NCBI GenBank assembly: GCA_937995835.1
Contig: CALKIV010000025.1
Location: 62,001 to 126,000, forward strand
DNA: 64,000 nt
Source of the DNA: an uncultured Dysgonomonas sp.
GTDB taxonomy: Bacteria; Bacteroidota; Bacteroidia; Bacteroidales; Dysgonomonadaceae
Direction: 5' to 3'
Shown: positions 41,037 through 50,338 of the stretch, in pieces
How the letters are laid out: the number at the start of each line of letters is the position of its first letter
Position numbering within the stretch: the stretch's first letter is position 1
Position numbers and translations under genes: made by a program
Notes under the pieces: generated by a model
Told to the model about the DNA's origin: nothing
What the model saw: the letters and a program-made list of their open reading frames with translations, nothing else
The model's database searches: none

Positions 41037-42653
41037 ATGAAGAAACGTATTCTCTTTATCCTTCTTTCTATATGTATTCCCTTTGTTTTATTCGCTTATG
41101 GAGATCCTAGCACATCAATTGCTGAATTGGATGATTATATAGCTAAAAAAGGGTCTTTCGTGGAGCAAAAAGAAAACACTATCAAGAGCCTAAAAGACTC
41201 TTTGGCAGTTGTAGAAAATGATCCTGAAAAGTTTAGTTTCTACTCCTCACTTTTCGAAGAATATAAATCATATATCCACGATTCGGCTTTTGTGTATGCT
41301 GAAAAACATCTTGAGTTAGCCATGGCTCTAAACCAAAGAGACGAAATGGATAGAAGCAAGATTCAAATAGGGTTTTGCTATCTGTCATCCGGCCTTTTTA
41401 AGGAAGCCAATGATATTTTAAATACTATTCATGATATTGATAGGGCAAGCAAGGATATCAAAAAAGAATATTATGTATTGATCTCCCGCCTTTATTACGA
41501 TATGGCTGATTACAGTAGAGGAGCGGCATTCAGTCAAGAGTATATAAATCAAGGAATACAGTTTTGTGATTCGGCTATAAGCTACCTGCCGGTAGAAGAT
41601 CCGCAGATGTGGTCTATTATTGGATTGAAACGCATGCAGGAAAGGCTTTTTCCAAAAGCTATTGATGCCTTTCAGGTTTTGCTGCACTCATCTAATGTCA
41701 ACAGCCATACTTATGCAATTGCTACATCTAGTATTGGACATATCTATGCATCGATGGGCGATACCCTACGTGCCAAATATTATCTATCTCAGGCAGCCAT
41801 AGGAGATATAAAATCAGCAACCAAAGAAGCTGTGGCTTTGCAAAACTTAGCAAAGATTTTATATGCAGAGGGTGACATAGAAAAAGCAAATCGTTATATA
41901 CGAATAGCAATGGAGGATGCTAACTTTTATAATGCACGGCATAGGAAGATTGAAATCAGCAGTATTCTGCCCATCATAGAAAAAGAGAGATTGGGCGTTG
42001 TTGAGAAACAGCGTAACAATCTAATCGTGTTTGCTTCCATCATATCTTTCATGTTTCTACTCTTTCTGATTTCTACAATAATTATCTACAAGCAGATGAA
42101 GAAGCTTAGGTTGGCCAGAACAACAATAATTATTCAGAATAAGGAACTGAAGAACAGCAATAGGCTACTCACAGAGGCCAATCAGATCAAAGATGAATAT
42201 ATTGTACAGTCGCTATACAGCAAGTCGGAGTACATAGATCGTCTCGATAGCTTGCACAAGCTCGTCAATAGGAAGCTGGTTGCCCGTCAATACGATGATA
42301 TGCAAGAGCATCTGAAAGCCTACGATGTGAAGAAAGAGAGAGAAAATATGTTTGAATCATTCGATCACACTTTTCTTAAACTTTTCCCTACATATAGAGA
42401 AGAATATAATAAATTGTTTGACGAAAAAGACCAGATACCAGTTCATGAATATTCATTGACTGTTGAGCAACGAATATTTGCACTCATTCGCTTGGGGATT
42501 TCCGAAAGTGAAAGAATAGCCAACTTTTTAGACTATTCGGTAAACACGATCAATACTTACAAAACAAAAATCAAAAACAAGTCGATTGTAGAAAACGATG
42601 CTTTCGAAGATGAAATAATGAAAGTGAAAACGGTGGGTAAAACAAGCTTTTAG
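41037..42653 (+). CDS. DUF6377 sensor/regulator of the SusCD locus
   Basis: From MKKRILFILLSICIPFVLF (a signal peptide; an upstream in-frame start at 40899 would hide it) the protein has 538 residues. A periplasmic TPR-like helical region spans about 20-330 and contains YASMGDTLRAKYYLSQAAIG. A transmembrane helix near 335-360 (NNLIVFASIISFMFLLFL) and a cytoplasmic coiled coil follow. The C-terminal DUF6377 region ends in a LuxR-like HTH (ALIRLGISESERIANFLDYS, then VNTINTYKTKIKNKS). This is the layout of membrane-bound regulators beside polysaccharide utilisation loci. It probably senses a glycan in the periplasm and activates the genes that follow. Confidence 0.88.
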   Translation: MKKRILFILLSICIPFVLFAYGDPSTSIAELDDYIAKKGSFVEQKENTIKSLKDSLAVVENDPEKFSFYSSLFEEYKSYIHDSAFVYAEKHLELAMALNQRDEMDRSKIQIGFCYLSSGLFKEANDILNTIHDIDRASKDIKKEYYVLISRLYYDMADYSRGAAFSQEYINQGIQFCDSAISYLPVEDPQMWSIIGLKRMQERLFPKAIDAFQVLLHSSNVNSHTYAIATSSIGHIYASMGDTLRAKYYLSQAAIGDIKSATKEAVALQNLAKILYAEGDIEKANRYIRIAMEDANFYNARHRKIEISSILPIIEKERLGVVEKQRNNLIVFASIISFMFLLFLISTIIIYKQMKKLRLARTTIIIQNKELKNSNRLLTEANQIKDEYIVQSLYSKSEYIDRLDSLHKLVNRKLVARQYDDMQEHLKAYDVKKERENMFESFDHTFLKLFPTYREEYNKLFDEKDQIPVHEYSLTVEQRIFALIRLGISESERIANFLDYSVNTINTYKTKIKNKSIVENDAFEDEIMKVKTVGKTSF

Positions 42654-42675
42654 TACTCATTTTGGTCAAAAATAG

Positions 42676-42710
42676 ATAGATATTATTCCACATATCTATT
42701 ATATATTTTT
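42676..42710 (+). terminator. Possible terminator after the regulator gene
   Basis: ATAGATAT (42676-42683) pairs with ATATCTAT (42692-42699), followed by a T-rich tract. It would separate the regulator from the polysaccharide operon. The other 180 bases up to 42892 show no clear promoter box. Confidence 0.45.
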
Positions 42711-42892
42711 ATTAACAAATAAAAATAATAGTCTGATATATAGCCTGTTGTTTGTTGTATAGCCCTTCTGTTGGTTATACTTTTCCCCATTCGTTAATAA
42801 ATGTTTTTAAGTGTCTTAATTTTGTTATAAACAGCAAGTAGGTATAGTGTCTATTTGTTGTTCGTTTGTAATTAAACTTAAAATTAATACCT

Positions 42893-43432
42893 ATGAGAGT
42901 TCTATTAAAGTACATCATTCCTTTGACTCTGCTATTATTATCTGTCACTTCGTGTTACGACACAAAGGATGGAGATCATGTAGAGCCAATTACTATTTAT
43001 GAGAAAGTAAATGGCAATTGGAAAATTGAATCGCTGAAACAAGTGGACGAAATTGCAAAAAGTACATCTCAGAGTCCATTCGAGATGACATTAACTAAAG
43101 AATTTGATTTTTCCACTTTTACTATTCAACTGGATGTAGACGATCGGAACCAGCCGACAACTTTCAAGATTGGAGGAAGCGCACCCGCTTTCTTTATTCA
43201 AGAAGGCTATTGGAAGCTGAACAGAGATTTTCCAACAACAGATGGAAGCACAAATAACATTGAGCTATACGAGAGTGCAATCAAGAATGTTAAAGTTGGC
43301 GATCTGATTATCTCAAGCATCCCTAGCAATAAGCTGGAAATGGAGTTGAAATTCACTCGTAAAGATAAGGGAATCCCTTTCGTATCCTATGTCTATAAAT
43401 TAATACCAAGAGAAGAATCTAATAACGAATAA
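42893..43432 (+). CDS. Lipoprotein, DUF5004-like
   Basis: A 179-residue lipoprotein (LLLLSVTSC followed by YDTKDGD). The mature part is a beta barrel-like lipocalin pattern with NGNWKIESLKQVDEI near residue 43 and repeated short strands, in line with DUF5004 proteins found in Bacteroidota polysaccharide loci; the family call is by pattern and not certain. It is the first gene of the SusCD operon and is followed 3 bases later by the next gene. It may be a surface glycan-binding accessory like SusE/SusF, but this is inferred from position. Confidence 0.72.
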   Translation: MRVLLKYIIPLTLLLLSVTSCYDTKDGDHVEPITIYEKVNGNWKIESLKQVDEIAKSTSQSPFEMTLTKEFDFSTFTIQLDVDDRNQPTTFKIGGSAPAFFIQEGYWKLNRDFPTTDGSTNNIELYESAIKNVKVGDLIISSIPSNKLEMELKFTRKDKGIPFVSYVYKLIPREESNNE

Positions 43433-43435
43433 ATT

Positions 43436-44530
43436 ATGAATAGAATATTATATCTGATGTTGAGTATATTGCTGTTTACACCTAGTGTATTGAATGCTCA
43501 GAAAAACATCAAAGATCCTAATAAGATGTGGACTGTACCTGCTATCTATACAATGGATGAGGAATTGACATGGTATTTTGACTTTACTGATGCCGATCTT
43601 GTAGATAGAGAAGATCTCTATCTCTGGATTTGGTCGCCTAATAATCCAACAGGAGAACCCATTCTTATGCATGCCGATGGAGATAAAATATGGAGTTTTA
43701 CATTTACGCCTACCACATTATTTAAGATGACGGTAGATCAATTGCTGAAACATCCAGAACCGTATTATTTTCTTATAAGAGATTTGGATGGGACTAAGCT
43801 GACAGGTACGTTGTCTATCCCTATCGTAAACTGGGTGAAAGATTTTACGGAGAGTCAAAAAGTTTTTGATTTTGCTCCTAACGATTTTCAATTAGGCAGT
43901 ACTTTATCTCTTATTTTCAATTCCAATTTAGTAGAAGGCTTTAATCCAGCACCTTCCACCGTACACCTTCATAGTGGATTGAACGATTGGGATGTAAAAC
44001 AAGAGTTTCAGGCATGGTTGCCAGAGATCAGAGAAAAAACTCAATTGAAGCATATAGGGGGAGGAATTTATAAAAAAGATTTTGTCCCTCTCGACTACTA
44101 TGGTGCAGATGAAGAATATAGTATGGAACGAATAAACTTCCTTGTTGTAAAATATAATGGAAATGATGCCTCTCCTGATTGGGCGGGAGCGTCGCCAGAC
44201 TATGAAATCTTAGCTCCCGACACACCAGAGCCTCCAGCACCAAAATTCTATGTTTTCCCTCAAAAATTTACAAAGGAAGATATCCTAACTCTGGTAAGAA
44301 CCAATAATGAAAAAGGGCTTGGAGGTATAGAATATACTATAAAAGCAGAAGGAAAAGTGATAAAAGGAGAATTGACAGGGACACTAAAAGAGATGAAAGC
44401 TCACATCAATTTGTTAGCAGAGCTGAAAGACATGAGTCCTAAACTAGAGAAGATAAGTTTAGAAGTAAAAAGCAAGAGTGGCTTAGAAATTATTAAGACT
44501 GATATTCCACTGGTTGCCCTTGATAACTAA
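43436..44530 (+). CDS. Secreted accessory protein of the SusCD locus, DUF4961-like
   Basis: A 364-residue protein with a signal peptide (LYLMLSILLFTPSVLNAQ) and no lipobox. The N-terminal 150 residues read as a beta-sandwich with DLYLWIWSPNNPTGEP and DKIWSFTFTPTTLFK, patterns seen in starch-binding modules. A second domain contains STVHLHSGLNDWD, and a C-terminal small helical/beta part follows. It resembles proteins paired with DUF5004 genes in other polysaccharide loci (DUF4961), but I am not sure of the family. Probable role: periplasmic or surface glycan binding. Confidence 0.7.
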   Translation: MNRILYLMLSILLFTPSVLNAQKNIKDPNKMWTVPAIYTMDEELTWYFDFTDADLVDREDLYLWIWSPNNPTGEPILMHADGDKIWSFTFTPTTLFKMTVDQLLKHPEPYYFLIRDLDGTKLTGTLSIPIVNWVKDFTESQKVFDFAPNDFQLGSTLSLIFNSNLVEGFNPAPSTVHLHSGLNDWDVKQEFQAWLPEIREKTQLKHIGGGIYKKDFVPLDYYGADEEYSMERINFLVVKYNGNDASPDWAGASPDYEILAPDTPEPPAPKFYVFPQKFTKEDILTLVRTNNEKGLGGIEYTIKAEGKVIKGELTGTLKEMKAHINLLAELKDMSPKLEKISLEVKSKSGLEIIKTDIPLVALDN

Positions 44531-44550
44531 AACGAATAAAAAATTGAAGT

Positions 44551-47529
44551 ATGAAAATTTATAAACAAACATATAGAACTTTAGGCAAGTTGATGTTGCT
44601 CTTCCTTTTGCTTGCAGGTTTGAATATCAAGGCTCATGCCCAAGATATTTCAGCCGGTGGGGTGGTTGTAGATGAGTTCAATTCTCCTCTAGTGGGAGTA
44701 ACTGTAGTGGTATCAAGTGATCTTACAAAAGGTGTTATTACAGATATTGATGGAAAATTTAAAATAAGTTGTCCTACCGGCACAACGCTCGAATTCTCGT
44801 ATCTTGGATTTAAGACTCAACAACATCAAGCATCAAGTGACATGAAGATTGTGCTGTCAGAAGATGCTGTAACATTGCAAGAGGCAGTAATCGTAGGAGT
44901 AGGGTATGGAACAATGAGAAAATCAGACCTTACCGGAGCTATTGCTTCCGTTAGCCAAGAAAATCTGAAAAAGGGAGTCGTTACCTCTTCAGAACAAATG
45001 TTGCAAGGTAAAATATCCGGCTTGTCAGTTGTTCAAAGCACCGGTGATCCATCTTCGGGAGCAACCATCCGTTTGCGTGGAGGAACATCGCTTTCAGCTA
45101 GCAACTCTCCCTTAGTAGTTATTGATGGTATTCCGGGGGTGGATATCAATACAGTGCAACCATCAGAGATTGTCTCTATTGATGTGCTGAAAGATGCCTC
45201 GTCTGCCGCTATATACGGTTCGCGTGGAGCCAATGGGGTAATCATCATCACCACAAATCGATCTGTTAGTGGTAAGGAATCCAGAAGCATCCAATACAAT
45301 GGCTACTTTGCCATCGGAAAAATTGCAAAACATATGGATCTGTTGTCTGCAAATCAATGGAGAGAACATGTGAGAGACAATAATTTGATTCTGCAAGCCG
45401 ATGATTATGGAGCTAACACAGATTGGCAAAAAGAATTGGAACGTACTGCATTCACTCATTCACACAGCATAGCAACTAATAATGTTACTGAACATAGTGG
45501 ATACAGTGCCTCTATCACCTATCTCAATAGTGAAGGAGTGATCAAAAGAAATAAAATGAACCGTTTGTCAGGTAGTGTTTCAGGTCATCAATATGGGCTC
45601 AACAAAAGATTAAAGCTAGATGTTGGTATCACGGGAAGCATTGATCAATGGAATCCGATTGATAATCGTATTTTTGAACGTGCTGCTAATCTAAATCCTA
45701 CTGCACCTGTAAAATATGACAATGGTGATTTCTTTCAAATCGGCGGAACATTGACCGAAAACCCTGTGGAGATATTGACAAATCGCACGAATGATGATTC
45801 TCGTCACCGTCTTCTGGGGTATGGAAAAATAGACCTAGACATCATAGAGGGACTAAAGGGGACAGCCATAGGTTCTTATGAATATAACTCTTATCAAAGA
45901 AGATTCTATCTTCCTACTTATGCTCATATGGACGGGGTGTCAGAAAAAGGAAGAGGAGAAAGAGGTTTGGGTAACTATAAGACCATGCAGTTGGAAACTT
46001 ATTTGACCTATGACAAAACATTCAATACAATTCATAGGCTAAACCTTGTAGGAGGATATTCGTACAGAGATAATGTATATGAAGGTTTTGGGGCTACTCG
46101 TCGTGGTTTTGATACAGACTCTTTTGGATATAATAACTTGGCAGCAGGAAATGATTATCGCCAAGGAGATGTTTATTCTTATAAGGGGCAAGAGAAGCTT
46201 ATCTCTTTCTTCGGTCGTGTCAATTACAACTTGATGAGCAAATATATGTTGACAGCAACGCTGCGTAGAGATGGCTCGTCTAAGTTCGGATCAGATCACA
46301 AATGGGGGATGTTTCCATCAATATCGGCTGCTTGGCGATTGGCAGAAGAAAACTTTATGAAAGGTACATCCTCGTGGCTCGATGATCTGAAGCTACGCTT
46401 TGGTTTTGGTGTCACAGGTAATCAAGATGGTATATCGGCTTACAAGTCTCTTTCTTTGCTAGGTATCGATGGTGGATCAATCTATTATGATCCCAATACC
46501 GGGACATGGAAAAATGGTTATGTACCTATCCAAAACCCAAACAACAAGTTGAGATGGGAAGAAACACACCAGTACAACCTTGGTCTAGATTTTATACTAT
46601 TCAACAGAGTAACGGCAAGCGTTGAACTGTATCACAAAAAAACAAAAGACCTTCTATGGACTTACCCTGTGCCACAACCACCTAACTTGGCACCTAACAC
46701 CTTGGCCAATGTGGGCAACTTGACCAACAATGGTGTTGAACTAACCCTTAGCAGTAACATCCTGAAATTTGGTGACTTTTCGTGGGATGCCAATGTAACT
46801 GTTTCTTATAATAAGCAGAAAATGAATAAATTGTCTAACGATGAGTTTATAGAAAAAGAAACAGGTATACCTGCCGGATCTTTGCACAATGTTAGAGGAT
46901 TTTCAGGAGTATATACTCAATATATCAGAGAAGGATATCCTGTGGGAGCATTCTTCGGACCTAAAGCTGTTGGTCTTACTGAAGAAGGTAAGTTTATTCT
47001 AGATATGGACAAAGAAGGAAATGTCAAAGAGCATTATCTGGGAAGTGCACAGCCAAAAGTGAATCTAGGTGTAGCCATGGATTTCTCTTACAAGGCTTTC
47101 GATCTGAATGTTTCCGGTTATGGAATGTTTGGGCAAAAGGTGTTGAACGCCACAGCGATGAGTATGTACGACCCAACAAGGCTTCCAACACAAAACGTAC
47201 CGGATAAATTTGTAACGAGTGGCATAAAAGATGTGCCTACATACTCTAGTTACTGGGTAGAAGATGGATCATTCTTCCGTTTGCAGTCCATGACTTTGGG
47301 ATATACATTGCCTTTCGATCTGAAAAAGGTAGGATTTGACAAGATAAGATTCTATGGTACAGTAGAAAATCTATTTGTAATTACAGGTTATACAGGAGTT
47401 GATCCAGAGGTCAGCGTTGAACTGTTAGACCCTAACGACTCGAGCAAGATCGGTTCACCGGGTGTAGATATATACAATACTTATCCACGACCTAGAACGT
47501 TCTCTTTCGGAGTAAATTTATCATTCTAA
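44551..47529 (+). CDS. SusC-family TonB-dependent glycan importer
   Basis: This is the outer-membrane channel of the locus, 992 residues. After a signal peptide (LMLLFLLLAGLNIKAHAQ) comes the carboxypeptidase-D-like beta domain (GGVVVDEFNSPLVGVTVVVS near residue 37). The segment leading into the TonB plug follows near residue 113 (LQEAVIVGVGYGTMRKSDLT). The plug itself contains the family signatures LQGKISGLSVV and VLKDASSAAIYGSRGANGVI near residue 215. The rest is a 22-strand barrel ending in FSFGVNLSF with a terminal Phe. It works with the SusD partner 23 bases downstream to import oligosaccharides at the expense of TonB energy. Confidence 0.96.
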   Translation: MKIYKQTYRTLGKLMLLFLLLAGLNIKAHAQDISAGGVVVDEFNSPLVGVTVVVSSDLTKGVITDIDGKFKISCPTGTTLEFSYLGFKTQQHQASSDMKIVLSEDAVTLQEAVIVGVGYGTMRKSDLTGAIASVSQENLKKGVVTSSEQMLQGKISGLSVVQSTGDPSSGATIRLRGGTSLSASNSPLVVIDGIPGVDINTVQPSEIVSIDVLKDASSAAIYGSRGANGVIIITTNRSVSGKESRSIQYNGYFAIGKIAKHMDLLSANQWREHVRDNNLILQADDYGANTDWQKELERTAFTHSHSIATNNVTEHSGYSASITYLNSEGVIKRNKMNRLSGSVSGHQYGLNKRLKLDVGITGSIDQWNPIDNRIFERAANLNPTAPVKYDNGDFFQIGGTLTENPVEILTNRTNDDSRHRLLGYGKIDLDIIEGLKGTAIGSYEYNSYQRRFYLPTYAHMDGVSEKGRGERGLGNYKTMQLETYLTYDKTFNTIHRLNLVGGYSYRDNVYEGFGATRRGFDTDSFGYNNLAAGNDYRQGDVYSYKGQEKLISFFGRVNYNLMSKYMLTATLRRDGSSKFGSDHKWGMFPSISAAWRLAEENFMKGTSSWLDDLKLRFGFGVTGNQDGISAYKSLSLLGIDGGSIYYDPNTGTWKNGYVPIQNPNNKLRWEETHQYNLGLDFILFNRVTASVELYHKKTKDLLWTYPVPQPPNLAPNTLANVGNLTNNGVELTLSSNILKFGDFSWDANVTVSYNKQKMNKLSNDEFIEKETGIPAGSLHNVRGFSGVYTQYIREGYPVGAFFGPKAVGLTEEGKFILDMDKEGNVKEHYLGSAQPKVNLGVAMDFSYKAFDLNVSGYGMFGQKVLNATAMSMYDPTRLPTQNVPDKFVTSGIKDVPTYSSYWVEDGSFFRLQSMTLGYTLPFDLKKVGFDKIRFYGTVENLFVITGYTGVDPEVSVELLDPNDSSKIGSPGVDIYNTYPRPRTFSFGVNLSF

Positions 47530-47551
47530 CTTATTGTAAAAGAAAAGAAAT

Positions 47552-49078
47552 ATGAAAACTAAAATATTTTCAAATATCATTTTAGCTGGCATTGTTCTGT
47601 TTTCTTCTTGTACCAATCTGGACGAAAAATTATACGACAAGGTTGACCAAAATGACTACGGAAAAACAGAAGCAGAAATCCAGACTATTGTTGGTGCAGC
47701 TTATGCTTCGCTTAGAGGCTTCAATGATTCAAATGAGGGTGGCACAATTTGTTATCCTACCGGCGAATTTGTCTTCTTTCTCAACGCCTGTGCTTCCGAT
47801 GAAGCAACGATTCCCACTAGAGGAACAGACTGGTATGATGGCGGACGCTATCAAGACATCCAACGTCATCAATGGAAAATAGACAATATTTTGGTATGGA
47901 GTGCTTGGAAGTATTGTTACCAAGGCATAGCCAAAATAAATACAATAATCTATCAAGTAGATCAATCACAATTGACCGAAAATGATAAGGATAAAGTAAA
48001 AGCAGAGCTTAGAGGTCTGAGAGCTTATTACTACTATTTGTTGCTAGATCAGTTTGGCAATGTCCCTTTGGTAGTCAATTTTGAAGAGGAAGAAATGCCA
48101 AAGAATACTGCTCGGAAAGATGTATTCACATTCGTAGAAAAAGAATTGTTGGAGTCGTTAGATCTTTTGCCTGAAAACAGAAGTTATGGACGCTTGACTC
48201 AACCGGCTGCCAATAGTATTTTAGCCAGACTCTATCTTAATGCTGAGGTATACACAGGTACGCCTCGCTGGCAAGACTGTATAGATGCTTGCGAAAGAGT
48301 CTCTTTGGCAGGTTATACTCTAGAGCAAGACTATTTTGCAAACTTCAAAGCTGACAACAATAAATCGCAAGAAATAATTTTTGCTATTCCTTACGACCAT
48401 AAAGCAGGAACCGTAGGTAACTATCTAGCTTCCATGACATACCATTATAATCAAAAAGAAGCATTTTCGATAAATGCAAGTTATCCTTGGTGTGGTAATG
48501 GTATTTCGGCACAGCCGGGCTTATATTCTTCTTTTGAAGAAAATGACACAAGAGCTAATGCTTTATTAATTGGCGAACAAATCAGCATGAGCAAAGGAAC
48601 AGTTGTATTGATGGATAATGGAAACCCTCTGATTTATACAGAAGAAATAAAGAATTTTACAAATGCTTTGCAAAACGAAGGTGCACGCCTGCATAAGTAT
48701 GAAGTGAAAGCCGACGATCAGTGGGAGCGTGATTATGATTTGGTGTTGATACGCTATTCTGAAATTTTGATGATGAAAGCAGAAGCTAGTTTTAGACTCA
48801 ACTATATAGCAAATGCACATGGTATAGTGAATGATGTGAGGGCAAGAGCTGGTCTAAAAGCACTGGACAAACTTACGCTGGAGGCTTTAGACAACGAGTG
48901 GCGACACGAATTTGTTTTTGAAGGTCTCCGTAGAACGACTAATATTCGCTTCGGCACATATTTTAAACCTTGGTGGGAAAAAGGGGTTAGTGAAGAATAT
49001 AAAGCTCTGTTTCCAATTCCTAAAAATGTTCTAGGGCTGAACCCTAAGTTGGAACAAAACCCAGGATATCCGAAATGA
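47552..49078 (+). CDS. SusD-family glycan-binding lipoprotein
   Basis: The lid and surface binding protein of the SusCD complex, 508 residues. The lipoprotein signal ends LAGIVLFSSC and is followed by TNLDEKLYDKVDQNDY, the usual SusD start. TPR-like helices include AELRGLRAYYYYLLLDQFGN near residue 151 and IRYSEILMMKAEASFRLN near 390. The C-terminus with NEWRHEFVFEGLRRTTNIRF and FPIPKNVLGLNPKLEQNPGY is diagnostic. The glycan cannot be named from sequence; the neighbouring GH97 suggests alpha-linked glucose. Confidence 0.96.
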   Translation: MKTKIFSNIILAGIVLFSSCTNLDEKLYDKVDQNDYGKTEAEIQTIVGAAYASLRGFNDSNEGGTICYPTGEFVFFLNACASDEATIPTRGTDWYDGGRYQDIQRHQWKIDNILVWSAWKYCYQGIAKINTIIYQVDQSQLTENDKDKVKAELRGLRAYYYYLLLDQFGNVPLVVNFEEEEMPKNTARKDVFTFVEKELLESLDLLPENRSYGRLTQPAANSILARLYLNAEVYTGTPRWQDCIDACERVSLAGYTLEQDYFANFKADNNKSQEIIFAIPYDHKAGTVGNYLASMTYHYNQKEAFSINASYPWCGNGISAQPGLYSSFEENDTRANALLIGEQISMSKGTVVLMDNGNPLIYTEEIKNFTNALQNEGARLHKYEVKADDQWERDYDLVLIRYSEILMMKAEASFRLNYIANAHGIVNDVRARAGLKALDKLTLEALDNEWRHEFVFEGLRRTTNIRFGTYFKPWWEKGVSEEYKALFPIPKNVLGLNPKLEQNPGYPK

Positions 49079-49101
49079 TAATTATTTAACAAGAGACAGA
49101 T

Positions 49102-50334
49102 ATGAAAAAAATACTATACAGCTTAATATTCGTTTTCGTGCTTTCTGCAGCAAATAGCTGTTCCAAAGATGATTTGCCAATCATTAAAGAAAACATAGAA
49201 AAATACGATCCTGTATCAATTGCCAAAGGTAACTCTATGCAGTTGTATGTGCACTATATGCCTTGGTTCGAAAACAAAGCCAGCAACGAAGGCGAATGGG
49301 GGATGCATTGGACTATGAGCAACATGGATCCTGACATAATAGACGAAAGTGGGAAGCGCCAAATAGCTTCTCACTACTATCCACTCATTGGACCTTATGC
49401 CTCTAGCGATAAGGATGTTATTCGATATCACTTACTATTGATGAAGTATTCAGGTATAGATGGTATTTTGATTGACTGGTATGGCACACAGCAAAAGAAT
49501 GACTATGCTTCGAATAATAGAAATACAGAAGAAATAGTAAAACTATTAGCAGAAGTTGGATTGAAGTTTGCCATTGTCTACGAAGATCAAACATTGAAGG
49601 AAATAGCAGATGAAGAGGCAAAAGTCTATCAGGCAAAAGAAGATTTTAAATATATGGAAACTCAATTCTTTTCCCAAAAAGAGTATATCCAGATAGACAA
49701 TAAACCTCTTCTGCTTGTGTTTGGTCCACAAGATATAAATGAGCCAGCAAAATGGAGCGACATCATTGCTACAACTAAGGTGAAACCTCACTTTTTGACT
49801 CTCTATGGACATTCGGGGACAACAAATAATGCAGACCACAAGAATGCTTCAGGTGAATATATTTGGGTAGATGCTACTGATATGGACAAAAAATACGAAG
49901 CAAAAGATAAGTATGACTTGTTTATCGGTGGAGCATATCCCGGATTTAAGGATTTTTATCCTGAAGGTGGTTGGGGTGATCATGTTTTAGCTCCTATTGA
50001 CCATGCCAATGGGCAGTTGTTTACAAACTTGCTGCAAAAAGCGCAAGACAACAAGGTTGATTATCTGCAACTCATCACATGGAATGACTTTGGCGAAGGC
50101 ACAATGATAGAGCCTACAATGGAGTTTGGTTACACTTTCCTTACTCAGCTTCAGACTTTCTCAAAGGTTTCTTATAAGCAAGATATGTTAGAAACTATTT
50201 TGGAGTTATACGAATTAAAACAAACAGTTAAACATAGAGAATTGGTTTCTAAATTAGAGCAGGCATTTTATTGCCTTTATGCAGAGAAAGTGGAAGAAGC
50301 CAAAACATTAATCAATGAAGTAAAGAAATACTAA
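49102..50334 (+). CDS. GH71/GH99-like lipoprotein enzyme
   Basis: A 410-residue lipoprotein (LSAANSC followed by SKDD, an acidic surface-export-like start). The (beta/alpha)8 barrel features are MQLYVHYMPWFENKA near residue 46, IDGILIDWYGTQQ near residue 118, the strand LKFAIVYEDQT near 154, and the strong C-terminal signature LQLITWNDFGEGTMIEPT near 324. This pattern is seen in the GH71/GH99-like group of Bacteroidota. Characterised GH99 enzymes act on mannans and GH71 on alpha-1,3-glucan; which applies here is open, and alpha-glucan would suit the locus. It probably cuts polymer at the cell surface before import. Confidence 0.82.
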   Translation: MKKILYSLIFVFVLSAANSCSKDDLPIIKENIEKYDPVSIAKGNSMQLYVHYMPWFENKASNEGEWGMHWTMSNMDPDIIDESGKRQIASHYYPLIGPYASSDKDVIRYHLLLMKYSGIDGILIDWYGTQQKNDYASNNRNTEEIVKLLAEVGLKFAIVYEDQTLKEIADEEAKVYQAKEDFKYMETQFFSQKEYIQIDNKPLLLVFGPQDINEPAKWSDIIATTKVKPHFLTLYGHSGTTNNADHKNASGEYIWVDATDMDKKYEAKDKYDLFIGGAYPGFKDFYPEGGWGDHVLAPIDHANGQLFTNLLQKAQDNKVDYLQLITWNDFGEGTMIEPTMEFGYTFLTQLQTFSKVSYKQDMLETILELYELKQTVKHRELVSKLEQAFYCLYAEKVEEAKTLINEVKKY

Positions 50335-50338
50335 TCTT

